A stretch of 64,000 nt of DNA from assembly GCA_907163375.1 (NCBI GenBank), contig CAJQUW010015620.1, positions 372,001-436,000 of the forward strand, written 5' to 3'. Under the pieces are notes generated by a model. That model was not told where the DNA came from. It worked only from the letters and a program-made list of their open reading frames with translations, and ran no database searches. The position numbers were made by a program, and so were the translations under genes. Below are positions 10,856-22,573 of this stretch, piece by piece; within the stretch, counting starts at the first letter, position 1, and each line of letters starts with the position of its first letter. The DNA comes from Prostheceraeus crozeri. Its lineage: Eukaryota; Platyhelminthes; Polycladida; Euryleptidae.

Positions 10856-11446
10856 ATGGCACGTTCAAGCATCGCCTTTGCCGATTTGAAAAGAAAAATT
10901 TCAGACACTATTGTGAACGAAGATCAACGGGAGAAGTGTATTGAGATGTTAACAGAATTTCAGGAGAAATATCTTAAACCAAGGGAAGAAGAAGACATCC
11001 ACGCATCAAAAACATTCAGAGAATTTTTAGTGATAAATCGATTTGAAGACACATTGCAAGATAACGCCATCAATAACAGTTCAAACTATAATTTTGAAGA
11101 AGAAATTCAAAGAGACATCTTGCCATCAGAGCTAACTAATTATTTAGCACATTTAAGAAGAGAAGAAGACATTTCGGTGAACAATACTGTGAAGTTATCG
11201 TTGCTAAAAGGAAGAGCTTTGACTGTAATCCGGGGAAGTGGGCATGTTTGTAAACAATTGGGTTATTCGAGAGGCTATAGCATCTTTTTAAGAAAATTTT
11301 ATAAACTATATTTACGATTTCCGTTTATTAAGAACTCGACGGAATCTATATCATTTTTCAAAAGGAACTTCGCTATTATTGACTCGTATCTTCTCCATGG
11401 GAGACAGCGCCCAACCCTTGATCAAATTTTAAACTCAATCAATTGA
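10856..11446 (+). CDS. Orphan 196-residue protein at the right end of element 1
   Basis: An intact frame follows a TTTTAACGAAAATGG start context. The product is charged and helical-looking, with an acidic middle and a basic, aromatic C-terminal third (KFYKLYLRFPF). It has no signal peptide, membrane segment or motif that I recognise. Its base composition is less A+T-rich than that of the neighbouring Polinton genes, and element 2 has nothing like it in this window. It could be a Polinton accessory gene, a gene captured by the element, or a flanking host gene fragment. A length of 196 codons without a stop in A+T-rich DNA argues that it is or was coding. Confidence 0.55.
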   Translation: MARSSIAFADLKRKISDTIVNEDQREKCIEMLTEFQEKYLKPREEEDIHASKTFREFLVINRFEDTLQDNAINNSSNYNFEEEIQRDILPSELTNYLAHLRREEDISVNNTVKLSLLKGRALTVIRGSGHVCKQLGYSRGYSIFLRKFYKLYLRFPFIKNSTESISFFKRNFAIIDSYLLHGRQRPTLDQILNSIN

Positions 11447-11471
11447 AACGGTAAGCTACTCCCAATAGATA

Positions 11472-12058
11472 ATAGTACTATGACCCTTACCTTATTTCAA
11501 GTTACGAGAAACAATTGTATCATGGCATAATACATTTTCTAGTCAACATATTTTATTCGTTGTAAACCATGCTACTTGTCCTCATTGGTTTTATAGTACT
11601 ATGACCCTTACCTTATTTCAAGTTACGAGAAACAATTGTATCATGGCATAATACATTTTCTAGTCAACATATTTTATTCGTTGTAAACCATGCTACTTGT
11701 CCTCATTGGTTTTATAGTACTATGACCCTTACCTTATTTCAAGTTACGAGAAACAATTGTATCATGGCATAATACATTTTCTAGTCAACATATTTTATTC
11801 GTTGTAAACCATGCTACTTGTCCTCATTGGTTTTATAGTTCTATGACCCTTACCTTATTTCAAGTTACGAGAAACAATTGTATCATGGCATAATACATTT
11901 TCTAGTCAACATATTTTATTCGTTGTAAACCATGCTACTTGTCCTCATTGGTTTTATAGTTCTATGAGCCTTACCTTATTTTACTCATACAGAAACAATT
12001 GTATCATGGCATAACACATTTTAGTAACATATATTTTATTCGTTGTAAACCATGCTAA
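11472..12058. repeat. 121-bp tandem repeat, about 4.8 copies
   Basis: Units begin at about 11473, 11594, 11715, 11836 and 11957 with an exact 121-bp period. The first four are almost identical; the fifth is diverged and incomplete. Each starts near TAGTACTATGACCCTTACC. There is no open frame through the array. It lies just downstream of the orphan gene, whose first unit begins 25 bp after the stop codon. Confidence 0.95.
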
Positions 12059-12131
12059 TTGTACATAGTACTTGTCTGTGATGTGAATAAAATATTTCAA
12101 AGATGGAAATGTGTTTTCATTTTGTATCGAG

Positions 12132-12438
12132 TTAAAGCTGTAGCAACTACTGGAATTGTAAGAACGCCAGATGAAATGACAATTGTTAAAGCACCTAAAC
12201 TTATTGTTAAGAATATGCCAATTCCTTGTGTTACATTCTTAACTTGAGTCCATCTCTTTCTTAATTTTTTATAATGCTCTAATCTTAATAATAATTGAGA
12301 TTCCTTATCTTTCATATAACGTACTCTATCTTTGTGTTTTTCTTTATTCATTTTTTCAATGTCCATTAAAGTAGAACTACGTTCATATGATAACGAAGGA
12401 TATATTCTTGCGGTTTCATCCACTTTTGTTTCTTCCAT
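12132..12438 (-). pseudogene. Truncated copy of the Polinton terminal membrane-protein gene
   Basis: About 100 codons match the start of the gene at 25832-26449, including KHKDRVRYMKDKE and the hydrophobic SLGALTIVISSGVLTIP segment. The match stops abruptly inside the second hydrophobic stretch at about 12132. The likely start is the ATG at 12438 after TTCTTTAAAAATGG; a longer in-frame start lies at 12462. In element 2 this gene is first after the left end and points inward. Here it also points inward from a presumed right end at 12866. It may therefore be a rearranged end of element 1 or a fragment of a third element. Confidence 0.75.
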
Positions 12439-12520
12439 TTTTAAAGAAATATTATTAGTCACATGTTATATTTTAAAAACCTGAAAGATGGATAAAATTC
12501 ATGAATTTGAAATTCTCAAC

Positions 12521-12675
12521 TTTTATGATTTTCGGTGTCCTGGAACGGTCATGATTTAAGCGAGAAAATTGTAATTCTCAAATTTTGAGATTCTTAACTT
12601 TTATGATTTTCGCTGTCCTGGAACGGTCATGATTTTAAGGGTGAAAATTGTAATTCTCAAATTTTGAGATTTTGA
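12521..12675. repeat. 78-bp tandem duplication in a terminal-like region
   Basis: Two near-identical 78-bp units, recognisable by TGTCCTGGAACGGTCATGATTT, lie between the terminal-gene fragment and the 12801-12866 inverted repeat. Short tandem repeats just inside the ends are also seen at the left end of element 2, though the sequences differ. Confidence 0.8.
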
Positions 12676-12800
12676 AAAATTTGAAAATTGGGCATTTTTA
12701 AAAACGCTTAAATTTTCGGCCTTCGGCCACGTGAAATTTGAAATCTACCTAAATTTTTGAAATTTTGATTTTTTGAAAATTTTGAAAAAAAAACCGCAAA

Positions 12801-12866
12801 AGTGTGACATCCGGCGCAAGCGAAGCGAAGCAAAGCGAAGCGAAGCGTCGCGCCGGATGTCACACT
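12801..12866. repeat. 17-bp perfect inverted repeat around CGAAG repeats; candidate Polinton terminus
   Basis: The arms AGTGTGACATCCGGCGC (12801-12817) and its exact reverse complement (12850-12866) enclose 32 bases made of GCGAA/CGAAG repeats. The GC content is far above that of the surroundings. The outer end begins 5'-AG when read inward from the right, as Polinton termini do. It could be a terminal inverted repeat end, a foldback element or a MITE-like palindrome. Confidence 0.6.
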
Positions 12867-12924
12867 ATATACTACTATCGAGTAGCCGGCCTGTCTTCTA
12901 AATATAGGTCCGAGCCGGCGTTAC

Positions 12925-13980
12925 TAAAACTTCCTTTTTCATCTTAAGCTTTTCTTGGCTCTTTTCATCACTTTCTGCAGATGATACGAAATCGTCTACG
13001 TAAAGAATTTCGAGAGGAAGACCTTCTGAAGAACCCGCACTGGTGACATGACAATTGTAAATAGAGCAGTGGGCTTAAAACAGAGCATTGGTGCAAACCA
13101 ACCTCTACTTCGTATTTCTTTAATTATCGGATCTTTCCTTCTTTTCTGGTCGATCGCTTTATTCGTATAGATGCTTGCATAAAGAGTCATGTTGTCTATA
13201 TCAATTGTGAAGTCATTATTTTCGATTTGGGTTGATTCTCATCTACCCATAATAATCCATCCTAGTATAGAATTCTTGAGCCACACACAACCTGCCTGAA
13301 CATAACTCATGACGCTCTGTATTCATTGTGTTGTTGTAAAAGTCATTTCCTATCGAAATGTCGATGTTACAGATTGCAGCTTTATTTGGTCCTGGGTCAG
13401 CCATGGTATACTTGCATAGCTCGAATGGGACTCGGAAGACCTTTGCACCAATCGAGTCGCTAACACAAACATCAGTGTTGATAGCGCTTCATATGAGAAC
13501 TTTGATATCAGTTTGAGTGTGGTGGCACGTAATTTCCTTTGTTAAGGTTTCGCAAAAGTATTTACCGACAAAGTCTTGGTTCTAAGTCTTTTCAAGTTCT
13601 ACTGTTGCGCTACTTCCTTGGATACATTATGATCGTCTACTCATAGAATCAAATGCTGAGCGACATGGTAGAGAAGGGGAACTTTTGCCAGCGGGAGTCA
13701 CGGACGAAACTGCAGTGACTCCCTCATATAACGTTTGTAGCGAGGAATGCATCCTCTCTGCTTTGAGCATCGTTGTTCAGACGGTAAGTTGGACTGGACT
13801 TGGAGTTTGGGAGCTCTATCATTCTGTCTTGAATTTGGTATGACACAAGCTTGTACTACGCATGTTTGCTGTTTTGCAGTGTAGACAAATTGCCTCTTTA
13901 CAAAATGTGCCAGTAAAGTGGTCACTTTTGAAGCATCGCAACGTACCTAAACACTGTACACGTTCAAGTCTATTCGGGAA
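12925..13980 (-). pseudogene. Decayed BEL/Pao LTR retrotransposon pol/gag fragment
   Basis: On the minus strand, reading from right to left, there is a degenerate CX2C-type zinc-knuckle area (about 13860-13940). Next comes a stretch resembling the BEL/Pao A17-type protease (about 13250-13420, with DISIGNDFY). Last is a reverse transcriptase YVDD box inside LEILYVDDFVSSAES (YVDD at 12991-13002). Many stops and frameshifts separate these pieces. The fragment ends near 12925, at the boundary with the Polinton-like terminal region. BEL/Pao elements are known only from animals, which supports a metazoan source. Confidence 0.65.
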
Positions 13981-14139
13981 TCGTGCTCAGTCTTCACTCT
14001 AGGACTTATTACAAGATGTACATGGAGAAGATGGCGGCTGTCTGTCCGTAGTAATCATCCCAGTATCCACTCACTTCGAAGAATAAGCATTCTTTCTGTG
14101 ATTTCTAGTTTGCTTGAGTTTACGTGATTCTTAGAATGT

Positions 14140-14490
14140 GCACGAGCTAAGCTAATCGACGACTACGAAACTTCTCAACTTGGTTTCCGTTCGTTATCAA
14201 CAACATCAACAGGTTGATTGAGCTTCATGATTGTCGTATGTTTAATAATTTGCAAACTTCCGGTGCTGCTATAATTACTATTGATGTATAGTAAAGGCGC
14301 TCGATTCCATTGACCATATATTGATTGAGAAGCTTGTCAGACAGCGTCACTACTCATCCTTATTTGTCCTCGGGCTTCACTGTTCCATGGAATCCCAGTC
14401 AAATTCGGTCCGCGTCAACGCCACGTTGAGTGAAACGTATGAGGTAGCATTTACAGTTATTCAGGGGTTTCAGTTTGCAGCCGCAACATG
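14140..14490 (+). pseudogene. LINE reverse transcriptase fragment
   Basis: Shifting frames on the plus strand give degenerate CR1/Jockey-type RT words: QLGFRS, then KALDSIDH-like sequence with LIEKLVRQ, and further on VIQGFQFA where VPQGSVLGP would be expected. Several stops are present. The fragment is old and short, and the family assignment is tentative. Confidence 0.45.
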
Positions 14491-16185
14491 ATAGAAGAAT
14501 TTCACAACATGCGAAATAATGGGGAAGACGTTGTAGTGTACAAAGGTAGAATTGTGTTGCGGACGTCGCTTTCAAATTATCATTGTTTTAACACTGCAAC
14601 CGTGGACCCACTGAAATGTGCTCCGACAAACTCCATCGTTGAAGGGGAAAGGTGTGCAAAAAAGTTGTCAAATGTCATTTTCCTTCTATATTCATGTGCA
14701 TATTCGATTTTTGTGCCCCAGATATGATGAACTCTAATTTTTACTCATTCTTTCACTCCTGATATATTTGCATTAACGGCAAGGTGCCCGCGTGTCTGAA
14801 AGTCTGGAAAATAGGGTGGTCTGGAGAAGTTTGGAAAGTCCAGGAAGTCTGGAAAAATATTGGATAAATAGGTCTGATGGAAGTACCGGTATTGAAGCTT
14901 CACTCACATATTCGAATTGCACTCTGTGAGCTCAATGCTGCAAACTACGCATATATTGCTTTCCTAGCGCTTCTCTTTTCCTTTTCAAATGATTTTTGCG
15001 AGTACTTAAAGATAGTTGAGTGAAATTTGAAAAAAGGCAAACACTAGGAAAGCAATGTAGCGCAGTTTATCTCATTGAATGCACTGATGCGATTGGAACT
15101 ATATGAAGGAAACTTGAACACATTTAGAAAATCATCAATACATTGTACTTGATGTGGACAAAATCGTAATTGGGAAAACATTCTAATAAACAGAGTCATT
15201 TATTTAATGAAGACGACATAATGAGGATGAAAATAAGGGCACCATCTGGTCATTGACGTGACGCTTAAAAGTGTTATAAATTTTGTTGATAATGAGAAGT
15301 GAGTTGAGCGACTGCTGCGTCTATACCTTTTCATTATTTTCGATATTTAATTTTCCCTCAAAGACCATGAAAAGGGTAGTGTGTGTGAACTGGTAGTCAT
15401 GATCTTAAATTGTATAATTTCAAGCTGTCCATGTTTTACTTTTAACATTACCAAGACGACCTTGTTTGTACCTTTTCAACGTTGATTGTAACTTTTCAGA
15501 TAGTTTGAAGTAAAGTGTCAATTAGTAAGTATTTACTAAGTTGCTCTATTAGCTCTTTAACTGTGGGCTTTTTTGGGGCAAGTCTGTAGTTGGCTATTAG
15601 TGAAATTGACTTACCAAGATAGTTCGTTTCTTATGCGCTAAAAGTTGTGATATTCCAACACAATTTTCGTAATTTAGGGATACAAAATTACAGTTAAAAC
15701 CAGTTGAGCAAGAATAATCGATTATACTGCAAGAAGCAGATACATGCATCTTTTATAATCAGCGTTTGAGAGTGATGCGCTTTATAAAAATACTCTTTTA
15801 TGGGTGCTGTTTGTGTAGTAGGGCCCACTGCACTGGCAAAAAAGTTAATATTATATTTGAATAAAATTATCTGAAAAAGGAAATTCTGTTTTACTGATTA
15901 TGGAAAAAATGTGCTTGAGATTGAATGTGTTTAAATGCCAGCTGCTATGTGGTAGCCACTGAGCTTTATTCATCATAATTGCAAATATATTTTATGACAA
16001 ATTAAGAAACTTGAAAAAAGAAACTGACAAAATTAAGAAAATAATTTCGTCGCATTTTGAAGTACAATATTCCTTCTTCATCATTGCATCAACTGGTGAA
16101 GCGTAAAATTCATTTATTAAGGTGCAAATTAGAGCGTCATCAGTAGGAACACCTTGCACACACGTAATTTATCAGAGATCAAGTG
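14491..16185. other. No gene recognised
   Basis: The stretch has only short chance frames, such as one of 79 codons at 14488-14727. A GTCTGGAA word recurs several times around 14800-14870. I see no tRNA-like structure, terminal repeats or protein similarity. Confidence 0.5.
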
Positions 16186-16900
16186 CGGTAGTAGGCTGCA
16201 GTTGCGATCTCCTTTCTTTGGCAGCGTCACTATAACCGACTTGTTCCATTCATCAGAAACTTTCTCTTCAGACTATGCTTGACTGCGTATAATGAGCAGT
16301 GCTTCTGCCAATTCTACTCCACCTGCATGTAGCATCTCTCATTTGATGCCATCTGTACCGGGAGCCTTGTGTGGTTGTAGCTTCTTGGTCGCTGTTTCGA
16401 ATTGATACCCGAGTATTTCGCCATTTCTGTCGTCGTCTTGAAGTGCCATGTCTTTAAGTTCCGTGAGGTCACTACTGTGGTGTCATAATCACATGTCTAG
16501 TACGCATGCAGCTCTCGGCAGTACTCAATCTATCTCTCCTTGGTCTCTTCGGATGTCAGCAACAGGTATCCATTGCGATCTTAAGCAAATTGTTGCTTTG
16601 GTTCCCATTTTGTATTGATATCTCTGATCAGCAGGTATGCTTGGCGTGTCTCTGCATCTGCACACTCAGTTCAATCAGTCAGTATTTCTCCTGTAGTCAT
16701 ATTTTCATATCGGCTTATACCGCCTTTCGAACTTCATTACACTCGTGCCTGTATATTTTCATGTTCTCTTCACACTGCAGTCTGATATGTTTCGACTTCG
16801 AGTCTGGAATTTTCTTCATGAGTCTGGAAATTATCCTCCGAAAATGCTCGGGCACTCTGAACGGAATCGTGACTAAAACATAGGATTTGTCTAATGAATA
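16186..16900 (-). pseudogene. Decayed LINE reverse transcriptase N-terminal region
   Basis: On the minus strand, across frame changes, one can read a segment like QDRNGYLLLTSEETKERYIE (the linker before RT). It is followed by HKAPGTDGIK, EMLHAGGVELAEALL and EWNKSVIVTLPKKGDRN. These are the standard RT motifs 0 to 1 of endonuclease-type non-LTR elements such as RTE or CR1. Motifs A to C are missing to the left, so the copy is truncated. Stop codons are frequent. Confidence 0.65.
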
Positions 16901-17059
16901 GATTTGACTGTCGAGATGCAAGATACCATTTCGTGAAGATGGAAAATGCACACAAGGTGGCGGTGTGGTTTGTTATGTCTAAAATGATACATACAGAAAG
17001 TTGTTCCATGCTGCTTAATTTACCTCATGTATTGAAATCGTGTGATTGTCTTTTCCATC

Positions 17060-17960
17060 AAAAAGCATGATAATGGCGGCGTTATATGTACCACCCAACC
17101 TCCTAAAGCTTCAACATGATGAAATAATTACTTATTTATTTGTAACAGCTGATCAAGCGGTAGACTCGATCACCGATGGCTACTTGATCATGTTTTGACA
17201 AAATCTTTATAGTAGCAAATGTTCGACAGCATCATTCTCCACCAACAAGTTGCCCCAACTTCGGGAAGCCGATCATAGCGCTATCTTATTGCAACCGTAT
17301 AACAAAGAGTCTCAAAATAAGCGAATACCTAAGGTCTACAGCTATCGATGGAGCAACATGGAAGGTTTTGTAGCTGCACTTGCTACCTTTCCATGGAGTA
17401 ATTTGTATCGTGCGCCTCTCGACGTTCAAGAAAAATGCAACATCTTCTATGACTGGATCGAGTCGGCACTTGCAGTCATACCATTCTCACTTGTTGAAAT
17501 AAAAGAGGACAAAAAGGCATGGATTACTCCTGTTATCAGTAAAATTATGCAAGAAAAACATAAGAATCGACAATCAGCAACTTGAACACTTTCGAAAGAA
17601 ACTATTGTAGAAACAGTGACAGCAAAAACAAATTGTGTCAGCCGAATGGAAACTCAAGGCGAGAGAAATGGGATATCATAAGGCATCTTCGGAATAACGA
17701 AGGAGAATTATCTATCAACATTTCATCTTTTGTTAAATTATTTCAGTCCATAAAGAAGCTACTGAAGTGAATCTTCGAAGAGGACAATACAGTTTCAAAC
17801 ATCACAGCTATTTCCCTTCTTCCAATGGTCTCCAAAGTTAATGAAAAGACAATTCCGAAAACAAAATTTTCAGAATACATGCAGCATATAAGTATCCATG
17901 CAAGCATCACCAGTGTCTTATGGCAAGCGGCTGCTCTCATCTCCGTGGGCCGCATGAGCT
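17060..17960 (+). pseudogene. Decayed LINE ORF2 segment between endonuclease and RT
   Basis: The plus strand holds fragments that look like the end of a LINE endonuclease (LREADHSAILLQP) and the following linker (SYRWSNMEGFVAAL, IYDWIESAL-like and KKAWITPVISKIMQEKHK), with an open frame of 111 codons at 17250-17585. This is the usual order in CR1/Jockey/RTE-type ORF2 proteins. The downstream part is broken by several frame changes. Confidence 0.55.
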
Positions 17961-18774
17961 CATCCCGCGGGACGCACGTTGCTCACCCTTGATCTATATT
18001 CTTTGGCACCTAAACTTCTACAACAAACTATAAATTTATATGATGCATGTAATTTATAATTAACGCGATCCAATTCGCAAATGATCAAGTGGAATTCGTG
18101 AAAAACCAACTCAGCACGGTGTTCATTACGGCATGTCTGTCCAACAATGTGGTGTCCAAGTGCGCGGCGATCACACTTCCTGATCTATCAAATTGGACAG
18201 AAGCTCTAGAGAGAAAATCAGTCTGTAGAAAGAAGTTGTGCATATACTCAAATGAGGGAATTGCGATGCAAGAAAACAGATCAAGAAGCGGAAAGAGGTT
18301 ATGGGTATCTTTACATTGTTCGTAGTTGGGAACCAGACGAAGTACAAGAATTCCTCAAGAAGCTGGAGACGGCTGTGCGGCGGTTGAAGACGGAAATCTA
18401 CGAGACATAAATAAGGAAGTGGAGTACTGTCAGTGGTGGAAAAGTGTATCTTGTAACCCTCAAGAAGTACCGCATTGATGGAGTTCCTACATTTCCTTTC
18501 CCGTGCGAGGATGACTTTTTGTGTCCACTTTCGGAGCATTTGAGAACTAGTCTTGTTTTGATAAGTCTGATTCTGTGGGTGGAGATGTTAGGATACCGTC
18601 AACTCTTGACCTTTTACAAAAAGGTCCAGAATTCAGAATGTCAAATAATTTTAATAAACACTTTGTTGAAGAATTAGATAAACGTACTTATCGAATGAGA
18701 TGGGGTAGTGTTTGAAAATGATAGCTCGAATGATGGGATTTTAAAAACTCACTCCATTTAAAAGGAAATGAGTT
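17961..18774. other. Unassigned, possibly more decayed LINE sequence
   Basis: There are short frames on both strands, and a weak RT-like word (QFANDQVEF near 18070-18100, where F/YADD could have stood). It is too weak to call. No other structure was seen. Confidence 0.3.
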
Positions 18775-19060
18775 AATTTGTCCCCTAGAGTGAACGACAA
18801 CCAAAAAACTAATCTACATCTTTTTCGTGCTGAGGCAATGAGGTTAATACAGTCTCAGAAACAGCAAAGCAGACAAATACGAAGAGAGATAACTATTTCT
18901 CGTTCGTTTTTACAGCAATATGAGCTGACTTTGGTTCCTACAGATAAGACTAGGGTTTGCAGGTCGCAAATTTTTTTTTAAACGTTGACTAAAAGCACCG
19001 CGGTAATATTGAATGATGAAAATATCTACAAAAAAACTAAAAACGTCTGGCGTCGCTAAG
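18775..19060 (+). pseudogene. Penelope-like element fragment
   Basis: The frame reads NDNQKTNLHLFRAEAMR and then LQQYELTLVPTDKT, the last part resembling the conserved PTDKT box upstream of the RT in Penelope-like elements. A diverged copy lies in the opposite orientation at about 58140-58390, followed there by RT sequence. The similarity continues past the coding part to about 19060. Confidence 0.55.
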
Positions 19061-22000
19061 GTAAAAAGTATAAAAATTAAATTTATTAAATATTTTTATA
19101 AAAACTTATACAAATGGATTCTCAATTAAAGAAAAGTATAAGGTAAGAAAAGAAAGAAAGATATACGTAAAACAGTATGTACATGCATTTTTATTTGACT
19201 TAGTCTCAAGTTTATGAAGAGCTTCTTTGCAATCAGTTTTATTGCTACATCTTGTCTTTGTGTAGTTTATGCTACTATTTGTGTAAATATTTTTGATCTA
19301 CCTAAGTACGTAACTATCGTTGCTCAGAGAAATACATGTACCTGAATCAGTTTTGCCAGACCTGCGTAATTTTTCGGTGCCTGTGCAACGCAATAAAAAT
19401 GATTCCGCGCCCCTTCCTGCGCAATTTTTTGCACCCCTCTCTGCGCAATAAATTTATTGAATTTTGTTGTCTATTCAATCACATGTTCGTGTGAAAAAAC
19501 CGGAATAGATCGTCCAATTCATCTCCGAACAAAGTCCTTTTCGCGAAAGACCATCTATTGTCAAAGCATATAAAATCGCATCAAATTTCTGTCTCCCCAT
19601 AATTGATTTCCCTGTTGAAAAGAGCTGATGTGCAATGTATGAAGCTAAATGTAAGGAAAATGTGCAGTAAAAGAAATTGTAAAAAAGTACAAAGCCGAAG
19701 AAAGATTTCGAGCTGTTGGAGGAAAAGACTAGTCGCGTGATCTTTAGAAGCTTTTGTGAAAGGAAAAGGAGCTCCTTACCGAGAAAATGCCCTCGATACA
19801 AGAAGACTACGAGCTGTAGAACGAATGAAACAAGCTTAAGACATAATATCGGAATCTTTCCTAGCAATGTGTTCGGTAGATGCGGAACTTGACAAAGTTC
19901 GCGGTCAAAAAAAAAAGACAGAGTCATGGAAAATGTGGTGAAGCGAACACTAAGTGCAGGCATCGAAGACTTAAGTGATTCCTAAAAGACAAAGAACTGA
20001 ATGAGGTTATTCATATGTGAATTATGTCTTAGTTTAAAGTGTAGAATTGTAGAAAACATCAGAATAAAATAATGCAATCAATAACATAAGATGGTAAAAA
20101 TTCTATAGACTGGTCGTCTATTATGCAATTTTATTTCACTTGATTAGACAGTCAGCTAGCGTCAAATCAAGATTTTACATCTTTAATCAAATCAATATAT
20201 TGTACAGTACATATTTTGTTATTTGTCTTGATTTTTCCCTGTGATATCCAGTTTAGACAGCGGAATGATTTTGATGAATTTCTTCATCTATGATTATTTT
20301 ATAGCTGGCTACAACGTCGACTGAGATAAAATATTCAATTTAAGTGCCCGCTACTTTCAGAACACCGATAGAAATATATCGGTGCGTTTCAGCATGGGGC
20401 CTACAGTTTCTTTGGATAATTGTGTATGATGATGCTGAGTACCTTACCTTTCCGACCGCAATTTGTCCCACGAGGATTTGAGCACAAGTCAGCTAGAAAG
20501 TTAGGCAAGTGCTGTTGTTCAACATGAACATTGTTTTTCCGATGATCAATTTTGAGCAACTTTATTTTATTCACTCAAAAATCAATAACTCAATTCATTT
20601 GCCTGGTAAAATGGATTGAATAAAAACATCTTGTGTAACAGAGGCACTGCTGTGAAAAGAGTACTCGCTTAGCTTTCTTGGTAACTTGTGTCGAAGCTCG
20701 AACCCGAGTTGCACGACTCGTAGTCGGAAGAAAGGGAGTTGGCGTCCTTATAAACTCATTGTGTGACTTTATTTTTCCAGTAGGCATATGTATTACATGC
20801 TTACAACGTGGTGAATTGAGCCCTAGGGAAGCTCATTAGAAATTGTTATGTTCTCTACATACATTAGATCATTAGATTTTGCTTTGATTTCGCTGAAGTT
20901 AAAAGTGATCTTCTTCTGTTTGGATTATTCAAACAAATTTTGACTATTTGAAAACCATTTTTTACAAAGTCAGCGAAACTAGATGATAGTTTTTTAGTAG
21001 ATACGCCTTTCTGTGAGATTTATGTAGTTTTATAATCTAAATCGCGCATTTTAAATTTATCTTTTGTTTGCTGTTATAGTCCAGTGCTTTTCAACCTTTA
21101 CTTATCGCGGACTAAGCGCCACCCCAAGTGAACTGGACCAAAACTTATTTAAGTAAACACGGATCTATCATGCGTAACGGCGTATGTTTGATCGCACCGT
21201 AATTCAATTTAGCATTTTTGTCTCAAATTCAGTTTCTACGGATGATGTCCCGCAAGTCCTGTATAAAGAATGATTGCGAGTCAGATGTTACTACTGTAGT
21301 AATTTGCAAGAAATCTAGAAAGGCAAAACAAAATATTAGCATAGACAACACCAGTATACAACATAGTAGCACGTCAACTGAGCGAACCAATTGGAATAAC
21401 GCATTCATTTAGGGAGGACAATAAATGTAACTTATTTGATATAAGCCTATACTTAATAATTTCGTAAATCAGAAGAAGCCGTAATATTCATTCATACCTG
21501 ATTTGATAAGGATCTGATTTTGTCTTTTATTGATCATTCTTGATACACGATTAACATAAAATCACACAGTATATACAAGTTTATAGATATACAGGCAATA
21601 TTAGGCTCTAACAATATTGAATTAATATAAGTGGCTCATCATTCGATGCATGTGTAATTGGAAGCAAAAGCGAAATAGAACAGATATATCCACAGAATTA
21701 GATTTTTTAACCGTGTCACTTAGCTAGAAGTGCAAAGTGATTCAAACGGATGGCACATGCAGGAACTTGATAAGTGGGCAAAAAGAAATGTTTAATACCT
21801 TACAGAGATAGGAAAAATAGTCGTACGTCGCTTGCGGATTGCTCTGAATTCCTTCAAAATCCTTCGATCGCCACGATTCCTTCAGATTCGAAGAATTCAG
21901 ATCATTGCGCAAAAGTTTTCTCGATAATGTTGGTTCCTCCGATCATTTTAAAAAAAGTTAGCAAGCGCATGAAAAAACGTTCACAAACTTCTCTGTAGAA

Positions 22001-22560
22001 CTTGACATCGTCTGTGTCTCTTTGGTGTGTGATCCGGTTGATAACAGTCACCGAAATTTTGCACAATTTGGCGTGTTTAATGTTGAACTGGCTGCTGATT
22101 GTTCGATTGCTATGGTATTTAGTCAGGAGATTGTGCCATTTCATTAACGTTACATGTTCCAATGCTTCCCTTCTTGTCAAACGGAAGAACAGACGACCTG
22201 TCTAATTCTGTGGATATATCCGATTATACTATCGGATGTGCAGACGTGTTCTTGTCTCTTATCAGGCGGAATGATCGATAACTGTAATTCCATCGGCTCC
22301 AGTGATCCATCAGTAAAATAATTTATATCACCGTAATCCTCACTACTTCGTTATCATCATCGTCATATTCGCATCATTCAACGTCGATTAATTATCCCAT
22401 AACTTTGGAATATACGATAAGTCCATTGATTCCTAGTGAGTTGTCATTGCCGCTTAGTTGCTTTGGCAGTGTCTGAATTTCGAGAAATTGCAGAACGTCA
22501 TTGACGTCACGCAGCATTCCTGGTGCAGTTCATTATCATACTTGTATAGCACTTTTCTCA
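19061..22560. other. No gene recognised; one hAT-like terminus inside
   Basis: The longest frame (19475-19963, minus) is hydrophobic and phenylalanine-rich because it is antisense to purine-rich DNA, and I do not believe it. A hAT-like end is noted separately at 21082. From about 22250 the sequence may be the 5' untranslated region of the LINE that follows. Confidence 0.5.
21082..21115 (+). mobile_element. hAT-like terminal inverted repeat, single end
   Basis: CAGTGCTTTTCAACC followed by a GCGGACTAAG word resembles the common hAT (Charlie-type) terminus. A related end in the opposite orientation is at about 56800-56853. No transposase and no matching partner end were seen nearby. Confidence 0.4.
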
Positions 22561-22573
22561 AAGAGATCTGTTG

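Larger units (their letters stand above)
1..12866 (+). mobile_element. Polinton/Maverick-like element 1, decayed, left end outside the window
   Basis: The genes from 3 to 10176 (PolB, fibre-like, pVI-like, capsid, pX-like, PLA2-integrase, adenain-type protease) are the gene set of a Polinton or adintovirus. Six of them carry stops or frameshifts, judged against the intact element 2 where it has a counterpart, so this copy is dead. Clear similarity to element 2 runs to about 10515. The true right end is uncertain. A 17-bp inverted repeat ending in CT (5'-AG on the other strand, as Polintons have) lies at 12801-12866, and a fragment of a Polinton terminal gene lies just inside it, so 12866 is my best guess. 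The stretch 10515-12130 could instead be flanking DNA. Confidence 0.75.

Noticed and set aside
11472..12058. CRISPR-like array
   Set aside because: The whole 121-bp unit repeats without variable spacers, in eukaryotic sequence with no cas genes. It is a tandem satellite-like repeat.
19475..19963. A 162-codon minus-strand gene
   Set aside because: The product is Phe/Leu-rich because the opposite strand is purine-rich. There are no motifs or context, and no conservation within the window.
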